A stretch of DNA of 64,000 nucleotides, from the NCBI GenBank assembly GCA_029222685.1, contig JARHVB010000083.1, positions 236,801 through 300,800 on the forward strand, in the 5' to 3' direction. Shown here one piece after another: positions 8,686 through 17,030 of this stretch. Made by a program: the position numbers and the translations under genes. Under the pieces are notes generated by a model, which did not search any database, was not told where the DNA came from, and was given only the letters and a program-made list of their open reading frames with translations. The stretch comes from Terripilifer ovatus (lineage in GTDB: Bacteria; Pseudomonadota; Alphaproteobacteria; Rhizobiales; Beijerinckiaceae). Numbering within the stretch: position 1 is the stretch's first letter; every line of letters begins with the position of its first letter.

Positions 8686-10305
8686 ATGGCCACATCCCAG
8701 CAGACCAACGACGCTGACACGCAGACCATGGCGGCTGCTTATGCCGCCCCGACGACCAATTCTCAGCCGGACTACGATTTCGATTACGTGGGGAAACAAC
8801 CCTCCCCAGGTGATGGTACGGGCACGGGTGGCGGCACTGGTGGCTCCGGGTCCGGCGGTGGCGGTACGCAGGCCGGTGGCGGTTCCGGCGCGGGCGGCGG
8901 CGCCGGTAGCGGCGGCAGCTCCGGGTCCGGCGATGGCGGCGCCCAGGCTGGTGGTGGCTCAAGCGCAGGCGGGGCCGATGGCGGTGGTGGTGCCGGCTCC
9001 GGTGGCGGCGGCACGCAGGCCGGGGGAGGCACGGGCGCGGGCGGCTCTGGTAACGGCAGCGGCAGCACCGGCTCCGGCGGTGGTGGAACTCAGGCCGGCG
9101 GTGGTTCGGGCACGGGCGGCGGCACCGGCGCAGGCGGGGGTGCCGGCGACGGCCACGACGGCGTTGCCAGCGGCATCGTCGCCGGCCTGATCGGGACGGG
9201 GACGATCGGCACACTCAACCAGGTCGTGCGGGACGCCAACCCGGCCGTCGACAACGTGGGTCAGGATGCCGGAGCCGCCCACACCGCTGCCGCGGCCACC
9301 GGTCTCGACGAAACGATTGGTCTCGGCCATATCGGCGAAAACCATAACCTGCTGACCGATGTCCTGCACGCGCCCGATGATGTTCTGTCGGGCAACGTCG
9401 ACGGTCTGGTTTCAAACCTCGCCGACGACGTCGGCAATATCGTCCAGTCGGCTAGCGACGTGCTGAACGACCTCGGCACCGACCTCGCAAGCGGGCAGGG
9501 CCTGCTGGATACGGGCAATATCGTCGAGTCGCTTGGAACCCTCACGGGCGGCGGTACGCTTCATGGCGGTGTGTTCGACATCCTCAACCACGTCGTGCTC
9601 GACCTCGATTCCGGCCTCAAGAGCGTCGGGAGCGATCTTGGGCTCGGGGGCACCGTGCAGGGCGTCACCGGGACTGTCGAGACGGCCGGCCTCGGCCACA
9701 TCGGCGGTGACAACCTGGTCACCGATGTCCTGCAAGTGCCGGGCGATCTCCTGAACGGCAATGTGAACGGTCTGCTGCCAGACGTCTCCAATGTCCTCGA
9801 CAGCGCCGGCGGCGTCGTGAATGGCCTCGTGACCGATCTGACCGGCAGCAATGGCCTGCTCGGCAACGGCCTGCTGGGCGATCTCACGGGCGACCACGGC
9901 CTTCTCAGCGGCGTGACCGGTGGCGGTGACGGCTTGTTGAGCGGTCTCCCCGGCGCCGTCACCAGTGGCGATGGCGGCCTGCTTTCCGGCGGCCTGCTGA
10001 ACGGGCTGGTCGGCGGTTCGGGCGACCATAACCAGTTGGTCAACGTTAATGCCGGCGACGTCAGCCCCGATGCATCGATCCTCAACGGCGGCACCATCAG
10101 CGTTCCCGCGCTGAACGGGGTCGGGCTCGACGGTCTGAACGGGCTCGCCGGATCGCCGTCGGCATCCGCCGGTGGCGGCGATGCGTCGCCCGGCCTGCTC
10201 TCGGCCGTGGTCGATGTGGCGCCGGACACCGGGGCGATCGTGCCCGACGGCGGCGCCCACGACAGCCTGCTCGATCACGCCACCCACGGTCTGCACATTC
10301 TATAG
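8686..10305 (+). CDS. Glycine-rich repetitive protein, predicted type I secretion cargo
   Basis: A 539-residue acidic protein without an N-terminal signal peptide. Residues about 44-155 are almost pure Gly/Ser/Ala/Thr, built from four copies of a 24-25 residue unit centred on GGTQAGGG (the QAGGG element recurs near residues 62, 87, 111 and 136). Residues 160-450 are Leu/Gly/Asp/Asn-rich and contain a duplication: GLGHIG...LLTDVL...GNVDGL (212-241) returns as GLGHIG...LVTDVL...GNVNGL (335-363). The C-terminus ends in a hydrophobic GLHIL. No RTX GGxGxDxxx nonapeptides are present. The exporter genes follow, so secretion by them is inferred. GGAGG lies 13 nt before the ATG. No family recognised. 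Confidence 0.75.
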   Translation: MATSQQTNDADTQTMAAAYAAPTTNSQPDYDFDYVGKQPSPGDGTGTGGGTGGSGSGGGGTQAGGGSGAGGGAGSGGSSGSGDGGAQAGGGSSAGGADGGGGAGSGGGGTQAGGGTGAGGSGNGSGSTGSGGGGTQAGGGSGTGGGTGAGGGAGDGHDGVASGIVAGLIGTGTIGTLNQVVRDANPAVDNVGQDAGAAHTAAAATGLDETIGLGHIGENHNLLTDVLHAPDDVLSGNVDGLVSNLADDVGNIVQSASDVLNDLGTDLASGQGLLDTGNIVESLGTLTGGGTLHGGVFDILNHVVLDLDSGLKSVGSDLGLGGTVQGVTGTVETAGLGHIGGDNLVTDVLQVPGDLLNGNVNGLLPDVSNVLDSAGGVVNGLVTDLTGSNGLLGNGLLGDLTGDHGLLSGVTGGGDGLLSGLPGAVTSGDGGLLSGGLLNGLVGGSGDHNQLVNVNAGDVSPDASILNGGTISVPALNGVGLDGLNGLAGSPSASAGGGDASPGLLSAVVDVAPDTGAIVPDGGAHDSLLDHATHGLHIL

Positions 10306-10324
10306 ACCGCGGACAAACCGGATC

Positions 10325-10350
10325 GCGCTCCATGCTTCGGCATGGGGCGC
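10325..10350 (+). terminator. Stem-loop between secretion cargo and exporter genes
   Basis: An 11-bp stem (one G-U pair) closed by a TTCG tetraloop lies 20 nt after the cargo stop and 35 nt before the exporter start. It lacks a clear U-run, so a partial terminator or mRNA-end stabiliser is more likely than full termination. Such elements let a cargo be made in excess of its exporter. Confidence 0.5.
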
Positions 10351-10385
10351 GCTTCACACGGCGTGCCATCCGGGGGGCTGCTCTC

Positions 10386-12164
10386 ATGAAAAATCCCATA
10401 CGGCTGCAATCCGGCGAGATGCTGGACACGCTGAAGACGTTGCGCGGGCCGCTCATCGCCGTTGCCCTCGTCAGCGGCGTCATCAACATCCTGATGCTGA
10501 GCGCCCCGATCTTCATGCTGCAGGTCTACGATCGCGTCCTGCCCAGCCGCAGCGTTCCCACCCTGGTGAGCCTGTTCGCACTGATCACCGTCCTGTTCGC
10601 GTTTCATGGCTATTTCGACGCCCAACGCAGCCGCGTGTTGCTGCGGCTCGGCCGGCGATTTGAGGAAAGCATCGGGCCGCGCGTGTTCGATATCCTGCTG
10701 CGCTCGCACGAGCGCGGGTCGGACGGGTTCGACGGCGCGCAAGCCTTGCGCGATGTCGATACCGTTCGCGGCTTCATTTCAAGTCCGGGCCTGATCGCAT
10801 TTTTCGATATGCCGTGGATGTTCCTCTACATCGTCGTCTGCTTTCTGTTCCATCCTTTGATCGGTTTCACCGTCCTCGCGGCCATCATCGGCTTCCTTTG
10901 TCTGACGGCCCTGGGCGAAATCATGCTGCGGCGGCGCACGCAGGAGGCGACGAATTCGGGCAATGCACGGCGCCAGTTCAGCGAGATGATCCGCCGCAAT
11001 GCCGGCACCATTCAGGCGCTTGGCCTGCGCGGCGCGATGGTGGATCAATGGCACGCGCAGAATGACCGCGCCCTGGGCGACCAGCAGACCAGCAGCGATA
11101 TCATGCTGAACTTCGCCGCCCTGCAGCGAAGCCTGCGCATGCTGCTGCAATCGGGCCTGCTCGGCATCGGTGCCTGGCTCGTCATCAACCAGGAAGCGAC
11201 GGCCGGCGTGATGCTGGCGTCGAGCATCATCGCCGTGCGGGCGCTGACGCCGATCGATATCCTGATCGGCAACTGGAAATCGTTCATCGCCGCGCGGCAG
11301 AGCTGGACGCGTCTCGACGGGATCATCGAACAGACGCCGCGGCGAGAGGCGCGCACGCCGCTGGCCGCCCCCACGAGGTCGCTGCGGGTGACCGGACTCG
11401 GCCTGGCCATCCCGGCTACCGATACGACGGTGCTGCACGACATCAACTTTGCCCTCGAGGCCGGCAGTGCCATGGCGGTCGTCGGACCGAGCGGCTCGGG
11501 CAAATCGTCTCTGGCCCGCGCGCTGGTCGGCACATGGCGGCCCCGCTACGGCGCCATCCGCCTCGACGGCGCCAAGGTCGAAGACTGGCCGGAAGACAGT
11601 CTCAACGATCACATCGGCTTCATGCCGCAGGATATCGAGCTACTTGCCGGCACGATTGCGCAGAACATCGCGCGCTTCCAGGACCCGATCGACCAGACGG
11701 CCTTGATGGAGGCGGCGAAAGCGGCCTTCGTTCACGAGCTCATCCTGCAACTGCCGCAGGCCTATGACACGCGCGTCGGGGAGGGCGGGCTGAAGCTGTC
11801 GGGCGGCCAGCGCCAGCGCATCGGGCTGGCGCGGGCGCTCTATGGCAATCCCTTTCTCGTCGTGCTCGACGAGCCCAATTCCAATCTGGACTCGCAGGGT
11901 GAGGCGGCACTTGCCCGCGCCATTGCGAGCATCCGCCTGCGTGGCGGCATCGCCATCATCATCGCGCATCGCTCGAGCGCGTTGACCATGGTCGACAAGG
12001 TTCTGGTGCTCAACGAAGGCCGCGTTCAGGCCTTCGGTGCGCGCGACAGGATTTTCCCGCAGCTTGTGGCGCGGCCGGCCACGGTCCGGCAGGCGCCGGA
12101 AGCGGCGCCGTCCGAACAGGCTCCGGCCTCGCGCCGGAAGACCAAGACCGCACCAGGAGAGTGA
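10386..12164 (+). CDS. Type I secretion ABC transporter (permease/ATPase, PrtD-like)
   Basis: Inner-membrane exporter with a fused transmembrane and ATPase domain, 592 residues. The N-terminal half carries hydrophobic helices (for example LIAVALVSGVINILMLSAPIF and MPWMFLYIVVCFLF). The ATPase half has Walker A GPSGSGKSS (367-375), signature LSGGQ (471-475), Walker B VVLDEP and the switch His in IIIAHRSS. No C39 peptidase-like N-terminal domain is seen, as in PrtD/HasD exporters. The ATG at 10386 is preferred; the frame is open to 10332 with no better start. It sits between its likely cargo and the HlyD adaptor, 13 nt before the latter. Confidence 0.93.
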   Translation: MKNPIRLQSGEMLDTLKTLRGPLIAVALVSGVINILMLSAPIFMLQVYDRVLPSRSVPTLVSLFALITVLFAFHGYFDAQRSRVLLRLGRRFEESIGPRVFDILLRSHERGSDGFDGAQALRDVDTVRGFISSPGLIAFFDMPWMFLYIVVCFLFHPLIGFTVLAAIIGFLCLTALGEIMLRRRTQEATNSGNARRQFSEMIRRNAGTIQALGLRGAMVDQWHAQNDRALGDQQTSSDIMLNFAALQRSLRMLLQSGLLGIGAWLVINQEATAGVMLASSIIAVRALTPIDILIGNWKSFIAARQSWTRLDGIIEQTPRREARTPLAAPTRSLRVTGLGLAIPATDTTVLHDINFALEAGSAMAVVGPSGSGKSSLARALVGTWRPRYGAIRLDGAKVEDWPEDSLNDHIGFMPQDIELLAGTIAQNIARFQDPIDQTALMEAAKAAFVHELILQLPQAYDTRVGEGGLKLSGGQRQRIGLARALYGNPFLVVLDEPNSNLDSQGEAALARAIASIRLRGGIAIIIAHRSSALTMVDKVLVLNEGRVQAFGARDRIFPQLVARPATVRQAPEAAPSEQAPASRRKTKTAPGE

Positions 12165-12177
12165 GCAGGAGACCAGG

Positions 12178-13485
12178 ATGGACGATCGCAAGCGACGCAT
12201 CGACCGGTCGATCAATCTCCACCTTCGTCACATGGCGATCGCCGGCGTGTTCCTGCTCGGCGGCGCCGGCATCGTGGGCGCAACGACAGATCTCGCAGGC
12301 GCGGTCGTCGCCGCTGGTTCGCTCGTCGTGGAAACCAGCATCAAGAAGATCCAGCATCCCACCGGCGGCATCGTCGGCCAGCTCTTCGTGCGCGAGGGCA
12401 CGCATGTCGATGCCGGAGAGGTGATGATCCGCCTCGACGAGACGCTCGTACGCGCCAACCTGACGACGGTGGAAAAAGATCTCTGGGAACTGGAGTCCCG
12501 GCAGGCGCGGCTTGTGGCGGAACGCGACCAGGCGGACGACATCACGTTTCCGGACGAGATGCTGGCAGCACCGGCCGATAGCGACATCGGCAAGATCGTG
12601 CAGGGCGAACGCAACCTGTTCTCCTTCCGGCGCGAGGCGGCGCTGGGACAGAAGCATCAACTGCGCCAGCGCATCGTCCAGTTGAACGAAAAGATCGGCG
12701 GCCTGAAGATTCAGGCCGATGCCAAAGTGTCCGAAATCGGCCTGCTCAAGCAGGAGCTGGACGGCGTCAACGAGCTTTGGGAGAAGAAGCTGGTGCCGCT
12801 CACGCGCGTGGTGGCGCTCCAGCGCAACAATGCGCGGCTCGAGGGCGAGAACGGCCAGTTGATGTCGACGATCGCCGAGGCGCGCGGCAAGATCGCCGAA
12901 ACCGAACTGCAGATCATCCAGATCGACCAGGACATGCGCAGCGACGTCGCCAAACAGCTCGGCGACATCCGGGCGAAGATCGCCGAATTGCGCGAGAAGC
13001 GCGTGGCGGCGCTCGACCAGCTCAAGCGCACAGACATCCGCGCGCCCCAGTCAGGCCTCGTCCACGAACTGTCGGTGCATACGGAAGGCGGCGTCATCGG
13101 CGCCGGCGAGCAGATCATGCTGATCGTGCCCGATGCCGACAAGCTAGCCGTCGAGGTCCGCGTGCCGCCCGAAAACATCGATCAGGTCCATGTCGGCCAG
13201 ACGGCCGTGCTGCGCTTCTCCAGCTTCAACCAGCGCACAACGCCGGAGGTGCAGGGTACCGTCAGCGTCGTCTCGGCCAGCACCAGCAAGGACGACAAGG
13301 CGGGCGCGGGATATTATTCCGTGCGCATCACCATGGACCCCAAGCTGCTGCAGACGCTGGGCGATGTGAAGCTGGTTCCGGGCATGCCGGTCGATGCGTT
13401 CCTGCGGACCTCGGACCGCACCATCGTTTCGTATCTGATGAAGCCGCTGTCCGACCAGATGTACCGGGCGTTCCGCGAGCGGTGA
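12178..13485 (+). CDS. HlyD family type I secretion periplasmic adaptor
   Basis: A 435-residue membrane fusion protein that bridges the ABC exporter to an outer-membrane channel. It has one N-terminal membrane span (about residues 20-42), the biotinyl-lipoyl-like segment QHPTGGIVGQLFVREGTHV, a long coiled-coil region rich in Glu/Lys/Arg/Gln (about 95-280), then the returning lipoyl half RAPQSGLVHELSVHT and the beta-barrel segment VPPENIDQVHVGQ. Its ribosome site GGAG sits just before the ATG. No TolC-type gene is in the window, so the outer-membrane channel must come from elsewhere. It converges on the amidase with 7 nt between them. Confidence 0.94.
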   Translation: MDDRKRRIDRSINLHLRHMAIAGVFLLGGAGIVGATTDLAGAVVAAGSLVVETSIKKIQHPTGGIVGQLFVREGTHVDAGEVMIRLDETLVRANLTTVEKDLWELESRQARLVAERDQADDITFPDEMLAAPADSDIGKIVQGERNLFSFRREAALGQKHQLRQRIVQLNEKIGGLKIQADAKVSEIGLLKQELDGVNELWEKKLVPLTRVVALQRNNARLEGENGQLMSTIAEARGKIAETELQIIQIDQDMRSDVAKQLGDIRAKIAELREKRVAALDQLKRTDIRAPQSGLVHELSVHTEGGVIGAGEQIMLIVPDADKLAVEVRVPPENIDQVHVGQTAVLRFSSFNQRTTPEVQGTVSVVSASTSKDDKAGAGYYSVRITMDPKLLQTLGDVKLVPGMPVDAFLRTSDRTIVSYLMKPLSDQMYRAFRER

Positions 13486-13492
13486 GGCTGGA

Positions 13493-14857
13493 TCAACCGG
13501 CCATCCTCAATTCTGCCATGCCGAGCGTTGCGAGAATGCCGCCCGCGCGTGCGGCGAGTTCGGCATCCTGGTTGAGAAAGCCCAGCACCTGCAGGCCGAG
13601 CGGCAGGCCGTCGATGGCGAAAACCGGCAGGTTCCAGCCCGGCACGCCGAGCAGGGAGCCCGATACCACGAAGGCGCTGTTGCCGGTGCTTGCCAGCCCC
13701 ATGGGCGCCGGACCCGTCGCCGGCAGCATGATGCAGCAGTCGGCAATCTCGGCGAGCCGCGCATAGGTCGTGCGGATCTGGTCGCGCTGGGCGAGATCGC
13801 GCCGGTAGTCGTCGGGCGTCAGTTCGAAGGCCTGCACGATCCGCTCCGCCGCACCGGGGCTGAGCTTGCTCGCATCCATGTCGCGATAGACATTGTAGGG
13901 CCAGCGGCCCTCGAAGGCGTTGATGCGGCGTGTCAGGATAAAGCAGGCCTCGATGGCCTTCTCCACCTCCTCGACCAGGCTGCTGGTCTTGCGGTCGACA
14001 ACCTTGACGCCAGCGCGTTCAAGTCTGTCGCGGCCATCGGCGAGCGCCTGGCGCGCCGCGTCCGAGGCTTCGTTCCAGCCCGCCGTTTCGAGCAGGATCA
14101 CGGATGTCGGCAAGATCGGGGCAGGGAGAGCTTCCGGTCCGGCGATGCCGGGAAAGCCCGGATCGCCGCCGGCACGGCCGGAGAGATCGCGTGCCAGCAC
14201 CCAGGCATCTTCAACGGACGCGGCCAGTACGCCGGTGCAGCTCTGGCTGAGAAAATCATGGCTGCCGCCGCGGTTGATGCCGCCCAGCGACGGCTTGTAG
14301 CCGAAGACGCCGCAGAAGCTCGACGGACGCAGGATCGACCCCACCACCTGCGTGCCGAGCGCGGCCGGCAGAAAGCCCGCCGCCACGGCCGCGGCCGATC
14401 CGCTGCTCGAACCGCCGGGCGTGCGCCGCAAATCCCAAGGGTTGTGGGTCTTGCCGGGATGGGCCGCCGCGAATTCAGTCGTCACGGTCTTGCCGACGAT
14501 GACGGCGCCTGCGGCGCGCAGGGCCTTGACGACGGCCGCATCGCGTCCGCTGCGCCACCCGACGAACAGCGGCGAGCCCATTTCGGTTGGAAAATCCTCG
14601 GTTTCGATGATGTCCTTCACGCCGATCGGCATGCCGTCGTAAGGCGAGAGCGCCCGGCCGGCGCGCCAGCGCTCGCCCGACGCATCAGCCAGCTTGCGGG
14701 CGCGCTCGACGTCCATGGACACGAAGGCCTGAACCTGCGGTTCGCGGGCCTCGATCCGCTCGATGCACTCTTCCAGGAATTTCCTGGGCGATGTGGCGCC
14801 CGAGGCGAGATCCGCACGGCGGGAAATGTAGGGACGAAGTTCATTGCCGGACGCCAA
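13493..14857 (-). CDS. Amidase (amidase signature family)
   Basis: A 454-residue hydrolase of amide bonds with the Ser-cisSer-Lys triad: catalytic Lys81 in GVKDIIET, the glycine/serine stretch PGGSSSGSAAAVAAG (cis-Ser near 150) and the nucleophile Ser174 in VGSILRPSSFCGVFGYKPS. I chose the TTG start at 14857 because AGGAG lies 7 nt upstream and the protein then begins just before the family's first helix; the frame is open to 14965. The position that is usually GGSIR in the family reads VGSIL here. The substrate is unknown, and no GatB or GatC neighbours support a tRNA amidotransferase role. Confidence 0.9.
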   Translation of the reverse strand: MASGNELRPYISRRADLASGATSPRKFLEECIERIEAREPQVQAFVSMDVERARKLADASGERWRAGRALSPYDGMPIGVKDIIETEDFPTEMGSPLFVGWRSGRDAAVVKALRAAGAVIVGKTVTTEFAAAHPGKTHNPWDLRRTPGGSSSGSAAAVAAGFLPAALGTQVVGSILRPSSFCGVFGYKPSLGGINRGGSHDFLSQSCTGVLAASVEDAWVLARDLSGRAGGDPGFPGIAGPEALPAPILPTSVILLETAGWNEASDAARQALADGRDRLERAGVKVVDRKTSSLVEEVEKAIEACFILTRRINAFEGRWPYNVYRDMDASKLSPGAAERIVQAFELTPDDYRRDLAQRDQIRTTYARLAEIADCCIMLPATGPAPMGLASTGNSAFVVSGSLLGVPGWNLPVFAIDGLPLGLQVLGFLNQDAELAARAGGILATLGMAELRMAG

Positions 14858-14977
14858 TGGTTTGCTCCTGGTGGGTGAGGATGAGTTTTCCGGAGAATGC
14901 AAACACCAGACCGGCCAGGGGCACAATAGGCCCGTGAAGCCGCGGCCGATGCGCGCGCCGGGCAAGCCGGGCGCAGA

Positions 14978-15460
14978 TCAGGCGCCGCCCTTTTTGTCGC
15001 ATTCGGACAGCTTGCCGAGCGCGGATGCCGCGCCGGCGAGCGAAACCCTGGTCTGCTCGCCGCCGATCCTGATGCTCATCGCCATGCTGGCCCGAAGCAG
15101 TCTGAGCTGGCCCTGCTTCAGGAAAAGACCCACACGATCATCGTCCATGCGATAGAATGGGCCGCGAAACGTCCTGCCGTCGATAGCGACGGAGCCTTGC
15201 ACGGAATCGCCTTTCGCCTTCGTGGGCAACACAACCGTCCAACCCTCGCGGCTTTTCTCGAATGACGTTCTTCGTGCCGGCATCGCCGGCGCGACGGCGC
15301 CGCAACGCATGTAACGGCCGTCCACCTTGTAGGACTCGATCGTCCAGCCGCCGACATCTGCGTATTTCTTCGCGACCAGCTGTTGCGCCGACGCGCCGGC
15401 CGGAAGCGCTGTGAGTGCGAAGAGGCAGAGCATCGCTTTCATGAAACAACGGGCGGGCAT
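14978..15460 (-). CDS. Hypothetical exported protein
   Basis: A 160-residue protein with a clear signal peptide (MLCLFALTALPAGASA, cut before QQ). The mature part has only two cysteines (in RYMRCGAV and near the C-terminus, SECDKKGG), is predicted beta-rich and reads like the small periplasmic proteins found across Hyphomicrobiales. I do not recognise a named domain with certainty; an IalB-like fold is a guess. The ATG at 15460 follows a GGAGG that lies inside a perfect 10-bp palindrome (15471-15480), which could fold over the ribosome site. An internal ATG at 15442 is an alternative. Confidence 0.65.
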   Translation of the reverse strand: MPARCFMKAMLCLFALTALPAGASAQQLVAKKYADVGGWTIESYKVDGRYMRCGAVAPAMPARRTSFEKSREGWTVVLPTKAKGDSVQGSVAIDGRTFRGPFYRMDDDRVGLFLKQGQLRLLRASMAMSIRIGGEQTRVSLAGAASALGKLSECDKKGGA

Positions 15461-15560
15461 GATCTGGATTCCTCCGGAGGCCTGTAGATTGTCGTCCCAA
15501 GGGCAGGGCGCTGAAACGAAGCACACCGTGCTCCGACAAGCCACCGGTGACCAGAGACAG

Positions 15561-16058
15561 TCAGGCCGTCGCTTTAGCGACGTACAACTCGAAAGGCTGC
15601 AGCGCTTCTTCGAGGAGGACGCCGGAGGCAACCTGGAGCTTGTCGCCCGCGAGAGCGAATATGGCGTCGCTCGGATAACGCTGGCCGAGCATCCTGCCGC
15701 CGCTGAGATATGGGCCGGCTATCGCGCCGGTTGCGCCGTAGATCAACCGGCCAATTCCGCTTCTCAGAATGGTGCCGGCGCACATCGGGCAGGGTTCGCT
15801 GTTCACGTACAGCGTCGCCGCCGGCAAAGGGCCGAGCCCGAATTTCTGGATAGCGGTGCGGATCACATTGGTTTCCCCGTGGCTCAACGGATCGCCTGAC
15901 AGCGCGGTGCGATCGCAGTCTTCGGCGAGAATTTCGCCATCCGCGTCGACGAGGATGGCCGCAAAGGGCCGGTTGCCGATCTCGACATTGGCCACGGCAT
16001 CGGCAATCGCTCGGCGGACGAAATGCAGGTCGGTGTCGGTCAGTTCGGTCTCAGGCAT
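15561..16058 (-). CDS. Nucleoside deaminase (cytidine/deoxycytidylate deaminase fold)
   Basis: A 165-residue zinc-dependent deaminase. The zinc-binding and proton-shuttle motif reads HGETN where most relatives have HAE, keeping the essential His and Glu; the second motif PCPMCAG supplies the two cysteines. The GNRPFAAILVDADG strand is typical of the guanine deaminase/TadA-like branch. It is separated by 100 nt from the exported protein downstream. It probably acts on a free base or nucleoside; the exact substrate cannot be told. A second, divergent member of the fold lies at 25204. Confidence 0.88.
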   Translation of the reverse strand: MPETELTDTDLHFVRRAIADAVANVEIGNRPFAAILVDADGEILAEDCDRTALSGDPLSHGETNVIRTAIQKFGLGPLPAATLYVNSEPCPMCAGTILRSGIGRLIYGATGAIAGPYLSGGRMLGQRYPSDAIFALAGDKLQVASGVLLEEALQPFELYVAKATA

Positions 16059-16342
16059 ACGTCTTTTCCTCTCTGAACTGCCCGCATTACTATGTCATGT
16101 GCAATCCTTCACAAGCGCTCAGGAAGCAGCGCGCTGTTGCCTTCCGGGCAGCGGTCGCGTGCTTCTTTCGCCGGCAAAGATCAAGCCTCCGAGTGACGCA
16201 TGAGTCGACGGCGAGCATCCGGGGCACGAGCCCTGAACAGGGCATGAACAGTGTTCTCATCCCTCATTCAGCCGACAAGGGGCAGGGTGGAGGATGGCGG
16301 GCATGGAGTCGATCGACGATGAGCTCGGCCGAGGGCATGGCC

Positions 16343-16654
16343 ATGAATTCGAACCACCTACCCAGGGTACTGCGGGACGCGCTCGGGCGTCTGCCGGGAG
16401 ACCCGCTGCGCGGAGCCCGCCTCAAAACAATGCTGCAACCGGCGGTGCTCGAACTCTGGGATAAGGGTCACGCCTCGGACTTTACCGACGCTGAAATCGA
16501 AAAGGCAGTCACAGAACTCGTAGATGAGGAAATCGTTCGCCGGCTGGCCGACGAATTCGAACAATCGGAGCGTCGTTCGGGCGTGCACGGCACTGCGTCG
16601 CATAGCGGGCGGGACGGCATTTGTAATCGCCCGAAAGATCCGAATCGCGCCTGA
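16343..16654 (+). CDS. Hypothetical small acidic protein
   Basis: About 103 residues, not recognised. The middle, LWDKGHASDFTDAEIEKAVTE and onward through EEIVRRLADEF, is strongly helical and acidic, followed by a Ser/Arg/Gly-rich tail. I chose the ATG at 16343, which has GAGG 8 nt upstream; ATGs at 16319 and 16337 and a longer open frame from 16097 are alternatives. The 280-nt region before it separates it from the divergent deaminase and holds no clear promoter; a GAACA...TGTTC inverted repeat lies near 16235-16260. Confidence 0.5.
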   Translation: MNSNHLPRVLRDALGRLPGDPLRGARLKTMLQPAVLELWDKGHASDFTDAEIEKAVTELVDEEIVRRLADEFEQSERRSGVHGTASHSGRDGICNRPKDPNRA

Positions 16655-16674
16655 TCTAAATATTCCACAGTTCC

Positions 16675-16699
16675 GGAACCATCAGCCCAAATGTGTGTT
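16675..16699 (+). promoter_or_regulatory. Possible EcfG-type (general stress) promoter
   Basis: GGAAC at 16675-16679 and TGTT at 16696-16699 are 16 nt apart, one mismatch from the alphaproteobacterial general-stress consensus GGAAC-N16/17-CGTT, and lie about 45 nt before the next start codon. It is weaker than the exact matches at 18723 and 44967. Confidence 0.4.
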
Positions 16700-16743
16700 G
16701 CTAGTCCACGCCGGGCGAAGCCGGCTGGAACGGGAGTAACAAC

Positions 16744-16974
16744 ATGAAATTGGCTATCATTGCTCTGGCGATCGGCGTCGCCATGCCTGCCTACGCGCAG
16801 AGCACGACCGAATATTACATCGTTCGCGATGCGACCACCAAGAAGTGCACGGTTGTCGACCAGAAGCCGGCGGCAAGCACGACGACCACAATCGTCGAAG
16901 ACGGCAAGGTCTACAAGAGCCGTACCGAAGCCGATACCGCGATGAAAACCGTCAAGGTGTGCACTTCTGATTGA
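16744..16974 (+). CDS. Small exported protein of unknown function
   Basis: A 76-residue protein with a short signal peptide (MKLAIIALAIGVAMPAYA, cut before QS). The mature part has two cysteines (KKCTVVD and VKVCTSD) that could form one disulfide, and a YIVRDATTKKC segment seen in many small Bradyrhizobium-type periplasmic proteins. GGGAG lies 8 nt before the ATG. It is the first of the small-protein run and is followed at once by a strong intrinsic terminator. Confidence 0.75.
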   Translation: MKLAIIALAIGVAMPAYAQSTTEYYIVRDATTKKCTVVDQKPAASTTTTIVEDGKVYKSRTEADTAMKTVKVCTSD

Positions 16975-16981
16975 TTTGCAC

Positions 16982-17012
16982 GCGCACGCTCCCTCGAGGA
17001 GCGTGCGCTTCC
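16982..17012 (+). terminator. Intrinsic terminator
   Basis: An 11-bp perfect GC-rich stem with a 5-nt loop (16982-17008), followed by a short T-rich tail, starts 8 nt after the stop of the 76-residue protein. Confidence 0.75.
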
Positions 17013-17030
17013 TTTGCCGGAGCTTATATC

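Noticed and set aside
8861-9150. Possible CRISPR-like array in the repeated GC-rich DNA
   Set aside because: The repeats are in-frame 24-25 codon units of a protein, vary in sequence, and have no separate spacers or cas genes.
8615-9214. Cys/Arg/Pro-rich minus-strand frame opposite the glycine-rich cargo
   Set aside because: It is the complement of the Gly/Ser repeat DNA; the cargo frame has the ribosome site and the secretion neighbours.
16294-16458. A 54-residue frame with GGTGGAGG before its ATG, overlapping the gene at 16343
   Set aside because: Low-complexity composition and no conserved-looking segments; the 16343 frame has helical, charge-patterned sequence and continues further.
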